A stretch of 64,000 bases of DNA. It comes from Nocardia otitidiscaviarum NBRC 14405 (lineage in GTDB: Bacteria; Actinomycetota; Actinomycetes; Mycobacteriales; Mycobacteriaceae). The stretch is from NCBI RefSeq assembly GCF_000308635.1, contig NZ_BAGD01000281.1, forward strand, positions 1-64,000, read 5' to 3'. The notes beneath the pieces were generated by a model, which was not told the origin of the DNA, searched no databases, and was given only the letters and a program-made list of their open reading frames with translations. A program made the position numbers and the translations under genes. Positions 31,884 to 40,229 of the stretch are shown piece by piece (position 1 is the first letter of the stretch; each line of letters opens with the position of its first letter).

Positions 31884-32227
31884 ACGACCCGACGGGTGCG
31901 CGCTGGCGGCCCGCCTCGCGGCTCACCGTGCTGCTGAGCGAGGACGACCGGTGGCAGCATCGCCCCCGCTACCACGAGATCGTGCGGCGTGCCCGAGATG
32001 CCGGATTGGCCGGGGCGAGCGTATGGCGCGGCATCGAGGGATTCGGAGCGTCGGCGGATATCCACACCACTCGACTATTGGATCTGGCCGACCGGCTGCC
32101 CGCGCTCGTGATGCGGGTCGACGACACCGACGCGCTGCGGCGATTCGTGGAAACCAATGCGGACCTGCTGAATTCGCTCACCGTGACACTCTCGCCGGTG
32201 GAATCCTGGCAGGGGGAGCGCGCGTGA
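31880..32227 (+). CDS. DUF190 family protein
   Basis: A 115-residue protein of the DUF190 family (PII-like ferredoxin fold): SRLTVLLSEDDRWQHRPRYHEIVRRARDAGLAGASVWRGIEGFG covers the usual strand-helix-strand core, followed by the loop and ADRLPALVMRVDDTD. DUF190 genes are very often sandwiched with crcB and are thought to bind a nucleotide or ion and modulate fluoride export, though the role is not established. Both ends overlap crcB genes by four bases, so the trio is translated as a unit. Confidence 0.88.
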   Translation: MNDPTGARWRPASRLTVLLSEDDRWQHRPRYHEIVRRARDAGLAGASVWRGIEGFGASADIHTTRLLDLADRLPALVMRVDDTDALRRFVETNADLLNSLTVTLSPVESWQGERA

Positions 32228-32607
32228 CGATGCTGCTCGTGGCGCTCGGCGGCATGGTCGGAGCGCCGGTTCGCTATCTGGCGGATCGCGCGATGGCCCG
32301 TCGATTCGCTAGTGTCTTCCCACTGGGCACAGTGACGGTGAACGTGACCGGGTCGGCGATTCTGGGCGCACTGATCGGCGCGGGAGCAAACCACTGGCTG
32401 CTCGCCGTGGCCGGGACGGGCTTCTGCGGTGCGCTGACCACGTTCAGTACGTTCGGATACGAGACGGTTCGATTGGCTGAGGAGGGCGCTTACAGCTATG
32501 CGGTGGCGAACGTCGTGATCGGCGTTGTGGCGAGCCTGGCCGCGGCCTTCCTCGGAGCCGGTGCCGCCCAGTTGTTCCTGGGCGCGGCGCACGGGGGGTT
32601 GCCGTGA
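32224..32607 (+). CDS. crcB: CrcB/Fluc fluoride channel subunit
   Basis: A complete 127-residue Fluc subunit with four helices. Seen are ALGGMVGAPVRYLADR (TM1 and conserved Arg), FPLGTVTVNVTGSAILG (N and GS of the pore), and GFCGALTTFSTFGYETVRL, the TM3 break with the phenylalanine box and Ser/Thr track. Fluc proteins form antiparallel dimers that export fluoride. In actinobacteria two different CrcB proteins often pair, but the neighbouring CrcB here lacks its core, so this one may act as a homodimer. The GTG start overlaps the DUF190 stop. Confidence 0.93.
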   Translation: MTMLLVALGGMVGAPVRYLADRAMARRFASVFPLGTVTVNVTGSAILGALIGAGANHWLLAVAGTGFCGALTTFSTFGYETVRLAEEGAYSYAVANVVIGVVASLAAAFLGAGAAQLFLGAAHGGLP

Positions 32608-32654
32608 TCCTGATGACCAGCCGGGCACAGGCGATACGGAAGGGAGGCCCGAGC

Positions 32655-34292
32655 ATGGCCCACGATCGAGCCGGTCGACCGGCCCGGGCCGCGGACCTCG
32701 TGGACGTCGCGCACCTGGTGACGGCCTACTACAGCCGTATCCCGGATCCCGCGGATCCGGCGCAACTGGTCGCCTTCGGCACCTCCGGGCATCGCGGGTC
32801 CAGCCTCGACAACGCCTTCAACGAGGCGCACATACTCGCCATCACCCAGGCGATCGTGGAATACCGCGCCACCCGCGGCATCACCGGGCCGGTGTATCTG
32901 GCCCGCGATACGCACGCCCTGTCCGAGCCCGCCTGGACCACCGCGCTCGAGGTGCTGGCCGCCAACGACGTCACCGCCATCATCGACGCGCGCGACCGCT
33001 ACACGCCCACACCGGCTTTGAGTCACGCCGTGCTGCGGCACAATCGCGGCGGCACCCGGCATCAGGCCGACGGCATCGTGGTGACGCCGTCGCACAATCC
33101 GCCGCGCGACGGCGGGTTCAAGTACAACCCGCCGCACGGCGGCCCGGCCGACACCGTCGCCACCGACGCCATCGCCGCGCGGGCCAACGATCTGCTGCGC
33201 AACGGGCTGTCCGAGGTGAAGCGCACGACGCTGGCGCACGCGCTGGCCGGCCGGGTGGAGCGTTACGACTACCTGGACCGCTATATCGCGGATCTGCCGA
33301 ACGTGTTGAATCTGGACGCCATTCGCGGCGCGGGCATCCGGCTCGGCGCCGACCCCATGGGCGGCGCGAGCGTGGACTACTGGGAGGAGATCGGGCAGCG
33401 CTACGACCTCGAACTCGAGGTGGTGAACCCGTTCGTCGACCCCACCTGGCGGTTCATGACGCTCGACAGTGACGGACGCATCCGCATGGACCCGTCGTCG
33501 CGCTACGCCATGGCGTCGCTGGTGTCGATTCGCGACGACTACGACATCTCCACCGGCAACGACGCCGACGCCGACCGGCACGGCATCGTGACTCCCGATG
33601 CGGGACTGATGAATCCGAACCACTACCTGGCGGTGGCCATCGAATACCTGATCGCCAACCGGATGGGGTGGGACGCGCTCACCAAGATCGGCAAGACGGT
33701 GGTCACCTCCGCCATGATCGACCGGGTGGTCCGGGTGCTGGGCCGCGACGTGTACGAGGTGCCGGTCGGCTTCAAATGGTTCGTGCCCGGATTGTTCAGC
33801 GGCAGCCTGGCATTCGGCGGTGAGGAGAGTGCCGGAGCCTCCTTCCTGCGCAGCGACGGCACCGTGTGGACCACCGACAAGGACGGCATCCTGCTGGCAC
33901 TGCTGGCCGCCGAGATCACCGCCGTCACCGGGCAGAGCCCGTCCACGCGCTACACCGAGCTGGAGAAGCGCTACGGCAGCCCGGCCTACGCGCGCACCGA
34001 CGCCGACGCCACCCCGGAACAGAAAGCCCGGTTGGCGGCGTTGACGCCGGATGTGATCACAGCGACCGAGATCGCCGGGGAGCAAGTCACCGGCATTCAG
34101 ACCCGCGCGCGTGGCAACGGCGCGGCCCTGGGCGGGGTCAAGGTAACCACCGAGAACGCGTGGTTCGCGGCCCGTCCCTCCGGCACCGAGGACAAGTACA
34201 AGATCTACGCGGAATCGTTCGAGGGCCCGGAGCATCTGGCCCAGGTGCAGGCGGCCGCGGAGGAAGTTGTGCGACAGGCGCTATCGGAGTGA
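32655..34292 (+). CDS. pgm: phosphoglucomutase, alpha-D-glucose-specific
   Basis: A 545-residue enzyme interconverting glucose-1-phosphate and glucose-6-phosphate for glycogen, trehalose and cell-wall sugar synthesis. Substrate loop AFGTSGHRGSS is near residue 50. The phosphoserine is Ser146 in TPSHNPPRDGG, the metal site is NDADADRHG, the sugar loop is GGEESAG, and the phosphate loop is ARPSGTEDKYK near the end. All catalytic motifs are intact. I start at 32655 (GGGAGG seven bases upstream, usual N terminus MAHDRAG) although a GTG at 32604 overlaps the crcB stop. Its stop overlaps the following MFS gene. Confidence 0.96.
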   Translation: MAHDRAGRPARAADLVDVAHLVTAYYSRIPDPADPAQLVAFGTSGHRGSSLDNAFNEAHILAITQAIVEYRATRGITGPVYLARDTHALSEPAWTTALEVLAANDVTAIIDARDRYTPTPALSHAVLRHNRGGTRHQADGIVVTPSHNPPRDGGFKYNPPHGGPADTVATDAIAARANDLLRNGLSEVKRTTLAHALAGRVERYDYLDRYIADLPNVLNLDAIRGAGIRLGADPMGGASVDYWEEIGQRYDLELEVVNPFVDPTWRFMTLDSDGRIRMDPSSRYAMASLVSIRDDYDISTGNDADADRHGIVTPDAGLMNPNHYLAVAIEYLIANRMGWDALTKIGKTVVTSAMIDRVVRVLGRDVYEVPVGFKWFVPGLFSGSLAFGGEESAGASFLRSDGTVWTTDKDGILLALLAAEITAVTGQSPSTRYTELEKRYGSPAYARTDADATPEQKARLAALTPDVITATEIAGEQVTGIQTRARGNGAALGGVKVTTENAWFAARPSGTEDKYKIYAESFEGPEHLAQVQAAAEEVVRQALSE

Positions 34293-35515
34293 GCAGATCC
34301 AAATCCCTGCCGGTCGAGATCTGGGTGCTGGTGGGGGCGGCGTTCACCATCGCCATCGGGTTCGGGCTCGTCGCACCGGCGCTACCGCAGTACGCGCGCG
34401 GCTTCGGGGTGGGTGTCGCGGCGGCCTCGGCGATTGTCAGCGCCTTCGCGCTGATGCGACTGCTGTTCGCGCCCATGAGCGGGCGGTTGGTGCAGAAACT
34501 GGGGGAGCGGCCGGTCTATCTGGGCGGGCTGCTGATCGTGGCGGTGTCCACGGGGGCGTGCGCGTTGGCGCAGAGCTACTGGCAACTGCTGGTGCTGCGA
34601 TCCTTCGGCGGGATCGGGTCGACCATGTTCACGGTGTCGTCGCTGGCGCTGGTGATCCGCATGTCGCCGCCGACGGAGCGGGGTCGGGTGTCCGGGGTGT
34701 ACTCGACCAGCTTCCTGATCGGTTCCATCTCCGGTCCGCTGGTGGGTGGGGCGCTGGCCGGACTGGGATTGCGCGCGCCGTTCGTCATCTACGCGGTCGC
34801 ACTGCTGGTGGCCAGTGCCATCGTGTATCTGGCGCTGAAGGATTCGCCGCTGGTGCGGCCCGAGGCGCTCGGTGACACCCCGGTCATGACCTTCCGGGAG
34901 GCGGTGCGCAAATCCGAGTACCGGGCGGTGCTGTGGTCCAACTTCGGCAATGGCGCGGCGGTGTTCGGGGTGCGCATGGCGCTGGTGCCGCTGCTGGTGG
35001 TGGAGGTACTGCGCTACGACGCCGCCCTGGCCGGGGTGGCGTTGACGGTGTTCGCGGCGGGCAACGCGGTGGTGCTGTTCCAGTCCGGGCGCTGGTCGGA
35101 TCGCCTGGGTCGCAGACCGTTTCTGATCTGCGGCACGCTGCTGTGCGCGGTCGGCACGGCCGGACTCGGCTTCGCCGCGAACCTGCCCTGGCTGCTGGTC
35201 GCCTCCTTCGTCGCGGGCCTCGGGTCCGGCATGTTCACCCCCGCCCAGCAGGCCGCCGTCGCCGATATCGTCGGCGCGGGACGGCGCGGCGGACCGGTGC
35301 TGGCGGGCTTCCAGATGTCGGCTGACCTGGGCACGGTGCTCGGTCCGTACGCGGTCGGCCTGCTGGCCGAACACCTCTCGTACGGATTCGCGCTCGCGGT
35401 CACGGGCGCACTGCTGGCGTCGGCGGCGGTGGCGTGGGCGATCGTGCCGGAGCCGTTGCAGCGCAAGCCGCTGGTCGAGACGACGGCCGCCGCGACGACC
35501 CGGCCGCAGGATTGA
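34289..35515 (+). CDS. MFS transporter (12 TM)
   Basis: A 408-residue major facilitator with two six-helix halves. N-terminal AIGFGLVAPALPQYARGFGV and the loop RLVQKLGERPVYLGG (motif A) mark the first half. GRWSDRLGRRPFLICG is the repeated motif A in the second half. It resembles the TetA/MdtG-type drug:H+ antiporter group. The GTG start overlaps the pgm stop by four bases, making it the last gene of the crcB-pgm transcription unit. No substrate clue is present. Confidence 0.85.
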   Translation: MSRSKSLPVEIWVLVGAAFTIAIGFGLVAPALPQYARGFGVGVAAASAIVSAFALMRLLFAPMSGRLVQKLGERPVYLGGLLIVAVSTGACALAQSYWQLLVLRSFGGIGSTMFTVSSLALVIRMSPPTERGRVSGVYSTSFLIGSISGPLVGGALAGLGLRAPFVIYAVALLVASAIVYLALKDSPLVRPEALGDTPVMTFREAVRKSEYRAVLWSNFGNGAAVFGVRMALVPLLVVEVLRYDAALAGVALTVFAAGNAVVLFQSGRWSDRLGRRPFLICGTLLCAVGTAGLGFAANLPWLLVASFVAGLGSGMFTPAQQAAVADIVGAGRRGGPVLAGFQMSADLGTVLGPYAVGLLAEHLSYGFALAVTGALLASAAVAWAIVPEPLQRKPLVETTAAATTRPQD

Positions 35516-35577
35516 CCCGGTAGCGTTCGGACGGGTTGCGTACCCGCGCGGCGGTGGGTTGCGGCAGAGTGGTGGCC

Positions 35578-36315
35578 GTGAGCAAACCGACGACGAACTA
35601 CACCCCGCGTCCGGTGTCCAACAAGACCACCTATGCCCTCGGGGCGGTGGCCGTGGTGGTGGTCGCGCTGATCGTGTTCGCCCTGTTCCAATGGAGCGGC
35701 GGCGACACCGAGATCCGCAATGACGGTTACGGTCCCGCGCACGACCCGGCGGTCGGCGTGGCCCTCGACTCCGATGGCGCGATCGTGCTCGGCAAGCCCG
35801 ATATCGCCAAGACCGTCGAGATCTACGAGGACCCGCTGTGCCCCGCCTGCGGCTCCCTGGAACGCATCTACGGCCAGGAGATCGCCCAGCAGATCGACGA
35901 GGGCAAGATCGCGGTCCGCTACCGCCTGGTCAACTTCCTCGACGAGCGGTCCGGCAGCAAGGACTACTCGACCCGCGCCGTCGCCGCCAACGAATGCGTG
36001 GCGCAGGAGGGTGACGGCCCCGTCTACGCCAAGTTCCACGCACTCCTCTTCACCGACAAGCAGCCCGCCGAAGGCAGCGGCGACCTGGACAACCAGCAAC
36101 TGGCCGCCATCGCCGCGGAAGCCGGAGCCCCCGAATCCGCCCAGCGGTGCATCACCTCCGGCGACCGCGTCGACTCCGCCCGCAACCACGCCGAAGCGGC
36201 CATCACCGCCCTCGAGGCGGCCAGCGGCGGCGCGGCGGGCACCCCGACGGTCTTCCTGGACGGCCGCGAGATCGACGTCAACAACAAGGGCTGGGTGCTC
36301 GACGCCGCCAAGTGA
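35578..36315 (+). CDS. membrane-anchored DsbA-like thiol:disulfide oxidoreductase
   Basis: A 245-residue protein. One N-terminal membrane helix (YALGAVAVVVVALIVFALF, about residues 18-36) anchors a thioredoxin-fold domain outside the membrane. The active site is CPAC in YEDPLCPACGSLER, followed by the helical insertion (FLDERSGSKDYSTRAVAANECVA), and GTPTVFLDG carries the cis-proline. It matches the Thioredoxin_4/DsbA-like family common in actinobacteria (Rv2969c-like), which oxidises or isomerises disulfides in exported proteins. The GTG start gives the typical short cytoplasmic tail. Confidence 0.88.
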   Translation: MSKPTTNYTPRPVSNKTTYALGAVAVVVVALIVFALFQWSGGDTEIRNDGYGPAHDPAVGVALDSDGAIVLGKPDIAKTVEIYEDPLCPACGSLERIYGQEIAQQIDEGKIAVRYRLVNFLDERSGSKDYSTRAVAANECVAQEGDGPVYAKFHALLFTDKQPAEGSGDLDNQQLAAIAAEAGAPESAQRCITSGDRVDSARNHAEAAITALEAASGGAAGTPTVFLDGREIDVNNKGWVLDAAK

Positions 36316-36470
36316 GCGCTGCCGACGCATTGGCGTCCGCGCTCGCCGACAGCCCTCGTCGCGCCGCCGACGCGGGACGCTCGTAGCGCCCGCTCCCGGC
36401 ATCCGTTTGCCTCCCAGCATCCGGACGGATACAGCGGCACTGAGTGGGGGCGGCCGCAACGAGAGCGCAC

Positions 36471-36504
36471 GAACGAGCCGCGGGCCTGGACCCACGGCTC
36501 GTTC
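36471..36504. terminator. hairpin between convergent genes
   Basis: GAACGAGCCG (36471-36480) pairs with CGGCTCGTTC (36495-36504), and GGG/CCC inside extends the stem. It is 155 bases after the DsbA-like stop. It probably terminates that transcript, although no T-tract follows. Confidence 0.55.
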
Positions 36505-36507
36505 TCT

Positions 36508-36579
36508 GTGCCGGACAAGCTGTGTGCCGGACAAGCTGTGTTCAGTTCAGTCGCGCTGCGTTCAGTTCAGTCGCGCCTC
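36508..36579. repeat. two adjacent short tandem duplications
   Basis: GTGCCGGACAAGCTGT occurs twice in exact tandem (36508-36539). Immediately after, a 20-base unit starting GTTCAGTTCAGTCGCGC occurs twice (36540-36559 and 36560-36579) with two differences at the end. This looks like recent slippage in non-coding DNA. Confidence 0.8.
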
Positions 36580-36813
36580 GCACCCGTGGGCCGGATGAGC
36601 GGTAGCCCGTGCCAGGTCGGCCCTCCGCTGCCGCGCCCGCCGCATCGGACGATTCGCGGTGCGAGCGGGACCCGGCGTGGCTTCGGGTGACGACACGACC
36701 GGCGTTGCTGGCCGGACGAGGCTCGCAGGTCCCAGGGGCCGTCGCCCGCGAAGTGCGGCGCTGCGCTTGTCGCGGTCGGTGCGTGGCAGCTCGCGCATGG
36801 CGGGGGCGCGTGG

Positions 36814-38685
36814 TCAGCGGCGGAAGGACGCGGTGTGGTTCACCGGTAGGTCGTCGGGGATGTCGTTGTCGGGGGTGCAGCGGGACAGCTGCGGGTGGAT
36901 GAGGGCGTGCCCGTCGATCGGGTAGGTGAGATCGGCCGGGACGGTGCGCACCGGCTGCGGCGGTCGCACGTGCACCCGCTCGTAGGGTGTCGGCGGCACG
37001 GTGGGGGCGTCGATATCGGTGTGCGGGAACAGATACCGCGCACCTTCGCGCGTCGTGGTGTGGGTTTCGCCGCTGGGATCGGTCCACACGATCCGATCGG
37101 CGTCCGCGCGACGCACCCGCCACGCCTGACTGCCCCGGTCCGCCAGCATCTTCAGCCGGTGGTGCCGCGTGCACAACGCTGCCACGTGCGCCATACCCGG
37201 GAGCCGCGGCCGGGCGTTCGACGCCTCCACGTACGCGAGTTGGGCATCGGTGGCGGGCATGCCGCATCCGGGAAATCGGCACACCCCGTCGATGGCCCGC
37301 ACATCCTCGGGTGACTGCGACGACGTCGGCCGCCGCGCCCCCGCCTCCGGTGCCGGCGGCTCCGGCACCACCTCGAACCGCGCATACTTCGCGAGCTCCC
37401 GAGCCAGTGTCGTATCGATCGGCCCGTACCCCACCAGCATGGCGGGATCGTTGCGCAGCCCGGCCAAGGTCTCGGCCGACACCCCGATCTGGATCAGCGG
37501 CGGCCGCGGCGGCTGCGCCCCGGGTCCTACGGGAGCCGAGCTGGAAGGTTCGATTCGCCCCGGTGCGGTGTCGTCGCGGCGGGGCGCGGGTCCGATCCAC
37601 GAAGGCGCGGTGTCGCCGCCAGCTGCTTCGGGTCCGGTCTGCGCCGATCGGGTGCCGCCCACGGGCGCTGGGGGTTCGTTTCGCGCTGGTTGGGTGCTGT
37701 CCGGAGTCGCCGGGGGTTCGGTCTCGGCCGCTCCGGCATCGTCGTGAGTCGCCGGGCATTCGGTTCGTGCCGGTTCGGTGGTATCGCGCGGGGCCGCGAA
37801 TTCGGCTCCGGTTGCGGAGGCACCCCCCGCGCCGCGGGTTCCGGGTGCTGAATCGGCTCCGCCCGATTCGGCTTCGGGCTGGGCGTGGTCGCCGTACGTG
37901 TGTGCCGGATCGGTCGCGGTGGATGCCCAGCCGCCGCCTCCGGGTGCGATCGCCGCTTTCGGGCAGCGCGCACCGCGCCCGCACGCGCACCACAACCGCT
38001 GCGACCCGTCCGCCAGCGCCACCAGTGCGTCCGCCCGGCGCTGCGGCATGGTGCGCGGGTCCTCGGCGCACACCTGCCCGCACAGTTCCCGCAGCCGATT
38101 GGCCACCGTCTGCGCCCCCACCGCGGGCAGCAGCCCGTCGAACACCGCCATCCCGTCCTGCACGGCACGAATGCGTACGTCCCGATCGTGTTCGCGCTCC
38201 TCGCGCCGCTCCCGCTCGCCGTCCGGATCCAACCGCGCCACCCACCGCCGCGCTGTCTGCCGCAGCCGCGCCGGATCATTGCGTGTCGCCGCGTCGATCA
38301 GCTTGGGCTCCACCGCTTCCCGCACCTCGCGCGCCAGCCCGCGAGTGGTCTCCGCGATCACCTGCACCCGCGCCAGATCGATCCGCCCGTCCCCGAACGC
38401 CTTCCGCGTCCCGGGTAGCTCGTCCAGGGCCAACCCGATATCGATGAGCGCCGCCGCCACCGGCTCGGAGATCTGCACCGCCACCGCCACCTCGGCTGCC
38501 GCGAACTCCCCGGCCCGCACCCCGCCGGCGCCCGGCGCCGCATTGGCCGCCCGATGCCGCCGATACAACTCCCGCACGGCTGTGACTTCCGCCGCCTGTG
38601 CGAATGCGGCGGCCCCGTGCGCCCTCCGCAATGCGTCGACCAGCTCCTCGTCACCCATCACCTGGACCTCCCTGCTGTCGAACAT
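36814..38685 (-). CDS. DUF222/HNH endonuclease-family protein (13E12-like), degenerate HNH
   Basis: A 623-residue protein. The N-terminal DUF222 domain (about 1-260) includes EFAAAEVAVAVQISEPVAAALID and DGRIDLARVQVIAETTRGL. A Pro/Thr/Glu-rich low-complexity linker spans roughly 265-400 with degenerate TEPAR/TQPAR repeats. The C-terminal HNH region has CRFPGCGMPATDAQL and LCTRHHRLKM, but the catalytic DH dipeptide that should precede the proline loop is AY (QLAYVE), so nuclease activity may be lost. The start codon lies inside a perfect SOS box. Related 13E12 repeat proteins of M. tuberculosis are also associated with LexA sites. Confidence 0.85.
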   Translation of the reverse strand: MFDSREVQVMGDEELVDALRRAHGAAAFAQAAEVTAVRELYRRHRAANAAPGAGGVRAGEFAAAEVAVAVQISEPVAAALIDIGLALDELPGTRKAFGDGRIDLARVQVIAETTRGLAREVREAVEPKLIDAATRNDPARLRQTARRWVARLDPDGERERREEREHDRDVRIRAVQDGMAVFDGLLPAVGAQTVANRLRELCGQVCAEDPRTMPQRRADALVALADGSQRLWCACGRGARCPKAAIAPGGGGWASTATDPAHTYGDHAQPEAESGGADSAPGTRGAGGASATGAEFAAPRDTTEPARTECPATHDDAGAAETEPPATPDSTQPARNEPPAPVGGTRSAQTGPEAAGGDTAPSWIGPAPRRDDTAPGRIEPSSSAPVGPGAQPPRPPLIQIGVSAETLAGLRNDPAMLVGYGPIDTTLARELAKYARFEVVPEPPAPEAGARRPTSSQSPEDVRAIDGVCRFPGCGMPATDAQLAYVEASNARPRLPGMAHVAALCTRHHRLKMLADRGSQAWRVRRADADRIVWTDPSGETHTTTREGARYLFPHTDIDAPTVPPTPYERVHVRPPQPVRTVPADLTYPIDGHALIHPQLSRCTPDNDIPDDLPVNHTASFRR

Positions 38686-38693
38686 ATGTTCGA
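38678..38693. promoter_or_regulatory. perfect actinobacterial SOS (LexA) box
   Basis: TCGAAC-ATAT-GTTCGA is an exact 16-bp palindrome and fits the mycobacterial LexA consensus TCGAAC-N4-GTTCGA. The ATG of the HNH-family gene (38685-38683 on the minus strand) lies inside it, so LexA binding would block the start region. Confidence 0.8.
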
Positions 38694-38813
38694 GCCTACC
38701 CTCGAAGATCGCTCTTGTCACCCACCTGTCCAGGCGATTTGGTCCGCGCAACAGCGGTGGTGTAACTTCGTTCAAGCCAGCGGGGAACACCCCGCTGACA
38801 CAGAACTGAACAC

Positions 38814-38886
38814 GGGGCTATGGCGCAGCTGGTAGCGCACCACACTGGCAGTGTGGGGGTCAGGGGTTCGAGTCCCCTTAGCTCCA
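38814..38886 (+). tRNA. tRNA-Ala (GGC)
   Basis: A 73-nt cloverleaf. Acceptor GGGGCTA pairs with TAGCTCC (one G-T), and the discriminator is A. The anticodon stem CCACA/TGTGG encloses the loop CTGGCAG with anticodon GGC, and the T-arm contains GGTTCGAGTCC. CCA is not encoded. A terminator follows within nine bases. Confidence 0.96.
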
Positions 38887-38894
38887 CAGGAAAT

Positions 38895-38922
38895 AAAGCC
38901 GCAGGTCGATGCCTGCGGCTTT
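38895..38922 (+). terminator. rho-independent terminator of tRNA-Ala
   Basis: AAAGCCGCAGG (38895-38905) pairs perfectly with CCTGCGGCTTT (38912-38922) around a six-base loop and is followed by the T-rich GTTGTATT. Confidence 0.85.
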
Positions 38923-38983
38923 GTTGTATTCGTGGCAGCGAGCGACCTGGTGACGAGGGTGCCCTACACGGCACTCTACGTTC

Positions 38984-39214
38984 ATGAAGGCCAAAACGAG
39001 CGTGTACCTGGATCCCGAGCAGGCTGCCCGTCTCAAGGAGGCTGCCGAGGCTTCTGGACGGTCGGAAGCCGATTTGATCCGCGAGGGGATCGACCTGGTG
39101 CTGCTGCGGTCGCACCGGGTCCGCCGTACCCGTCCGTGGCCGTCGTTCGATTCCGGTGACCCTGGGTTCGCCGCCAACAGTGAGGACTTGCTCGGCGAGG
39201 CATACGGCGCGTGA
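38984..39214 (+). CDS. vapB: VapB-type antitoxin (ribbon-helix-helix)
   Basis: A 76-residue antitoxin. Residues 3-42 (KTSVYLDPEQAARLKEAAEASGRSEADLIREGI, read as strand-helix-helix) form a ribbon-helix-helix DNA-binding domain. The C-terminal part (WPSFDSGDPGFAANSEDLL) is the usual toxin-binding tail. It is followed directly by a PIN-domain gene whose start overlaps its stop. Antitoxins of this type bind and inhibit the toxin and autorepress the operon. The pair sits just behind a tRNA gene, a common entry point for mobile modules. Confidence 0.88.
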   Translation: MKAKTSVYLDPEQAARLKEAAEASGRSEADLIREGIDLVLLRSHRVRRTRPWPSFDSGDPGFAANSEDLLGEAYGA

Positions 39215-39654
39215 GCTTCTTCATCGCCGATACCTCGGCCATCATCGCCGCGTACGATCGCGCCGCGGATCTGCACGAGCGGGCCCGTGAATTCCTCGCC
39301 ACCTCCGTCGCGGTTGTCTCGCCGCTTGTTCTGGACGAGGTCGATCATTTGCTTGTCGCGCGATTCGGAAAGGACCGCCGGACAGCAGATCTCGTCCTTG
39401 ATGACCTGCTCACCTCGGCCGAGGAAGGTGCGGTGCTCGTGCCACTGGTAGACCGCGATGACCTGCGGGTTGCTCAGAAGATCATCGGACAGTACCGCGG
39501 CCTGCGGCTCGATCTGGTCGATGCGGTCACTGTCGTGCTCGCTGAGCGCTACCTCGCCAACGACATCCTGACACTGGATGAGAAGGATTTTCGCGCCATC
39601 CGTCCTCTGATACCGGCTCATCCGTCGTTCCGGCTTCTGCTCCAAGGTGACTGA
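39211..39654 (+). CDS. vapC: VapC-type PIN-domain toxin
   Basis: A 147-residue PIN-domain RNase. Asp7 in FIADTSAIIAAYD, Glu in VLDEVDHLLVARFG, Asp in RLDLVDAVTVVLAER and the last acidic residues in ILTLDEKDFRAI supply the Mg2+-binding cluster. VapC toxins cut tRNA or rRNA when freed from VapB. The GTG start overlaps the vapB stop by four bases, so the proteins are co-translated. All catalytic positions seem intact, so the module is probably active. Confidence 0.92.
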   Translation: MSFFIADTSAIIAAYDRAADLHERAREFLATSVAVVSPLVLDEVDHLLVARFGKDRRTADLVLDDLLTSAEEGAVLVPLVDRDDLRVAQKIIGQYRGLRLDLVDAVTVVLAERYLANDILTLDEKDFRAIRPLIPAHPSFRLLLQGD

Positions 39655-39663
39655 GTCCCCTTC

Positions 39664-39697
39664 CGGGCGCGGCGTGGTCTGTGAGGTGCCGCGCCCG
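39664..39697. terminator. hairpin between vapC and the convergent marR
   Basis: CGGGCGCGGC (39664-39673) pairs with GCCGCGCCCG (39688-39697) around a 14-base loop, placed between the two convergent stop codons. Confidence 0.6.
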
Positions 39698-39703
39698 TGC
39701 TGG

Positions 39704-40144
39704 TCAGCCTTCTCGAGGTGGTGTCCCGGGATTCGGCAGTCGTTCGACGAAGCGGGTGAGCAGGGTCGCGAACTGGGTGCGTTCGGCGGCGGTCCAATCG
39801 GCCATCGCCGCCGCGAACGTCTGGGCGCGCCGGTGGTGTGCGGCGGTGACCAGGGCCAGTCCCGCATCGGTCAACGCCAGTCGGGAGCGGCGACCGTCGC
39901 GTTGATCGGCCACCCGCTCGACATACCCGGCGTCGACGGCTGACGTTATCAGCCGGCTCACGCGCGGCTGGTCGGCGCCGAGGGCGGAAGCGACCGTCGA
40001 AACCGTTGCGTCCGGGATGGATTCGACGGCGTCCAGGACATCGAACGCCTGGCCGGTCGGCTCGCCCGGCGGGGCCAGGGACCGTCGGTTCTGCCTGCGC
40101 CTGATCGCCACCATCGCCCGCTCGATCAGATCCACATCGTCCAC
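39704..40144 (-). CDS. MarR-family transcriptional regulator
   Basis: A 146-residue winged-helix repressor. The DNA-binding core is ATVSTVASALGADQPRVSRLITSAVDAGYVERVADQRDGRRSRLALTDAG, which I read as helix-turn-helix (about 47-75) plus wing (about 80-95). Flanking helices form the dimer interface. It is divergent from a second MarR-type gene (40230). The 85 bases between them contain two palindromes of MarR-box size, suggesting control of both genes. The inducer is unknown. Confidence 0.9.
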   Translation of the reverse strand: MDDVDLIERAMVAIRRRQNRRSLAPPGEPTGQAFDVLDAVESIPDATVSTVASALGADQPRVSRLITSAVDAGYVERVADQRDGRRSRLALTDAGLALVTAAHHRRAQTFAAAMADWTAAERTQFATLLTRFVERLPNPGTPPREG

Positions 40145-40162
40145 TTCGGCATAATACGTCTT

Positions 40163-40196
40163 TACAAGTAGTTGTAGTTAGACATATACATGTATA
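40163..40196. promoter_or_regulatory. two palindromes in the marR divergent region
   Basis: TACAA-GTAG-TTGTA (40163-40176) and TATACATGTATA (40185-40196) are perfect dyads in a markedly AT-rich intergenic stretch. They are good candidates for MarR binding over the divergent promoters. Confidence 0.6.
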
Positions 40197-40229
40197 AGTG
40201 CAATCAAATCCGACGGGAACGGAACCCTC

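Larger units (their letters stand above)
36316..36813. other. 500-base intergenic region without a supported gene
   Basis: No open frame with convincing coding character lies between the DsbA-like gene and the convergent HNH gene. The region holds one strong hairpin and two adjacent short tandem repeats, listed separately. The right half is GC-rich and antisense-open but shows no recognisable protein. Confidence 0.6.

Noticed and set aside
36542..36813. Open frames in the region between the DsbA-like gene and the HNH gene
   Set aside because: They carry no protein-like features and lie over short tandem duplications.
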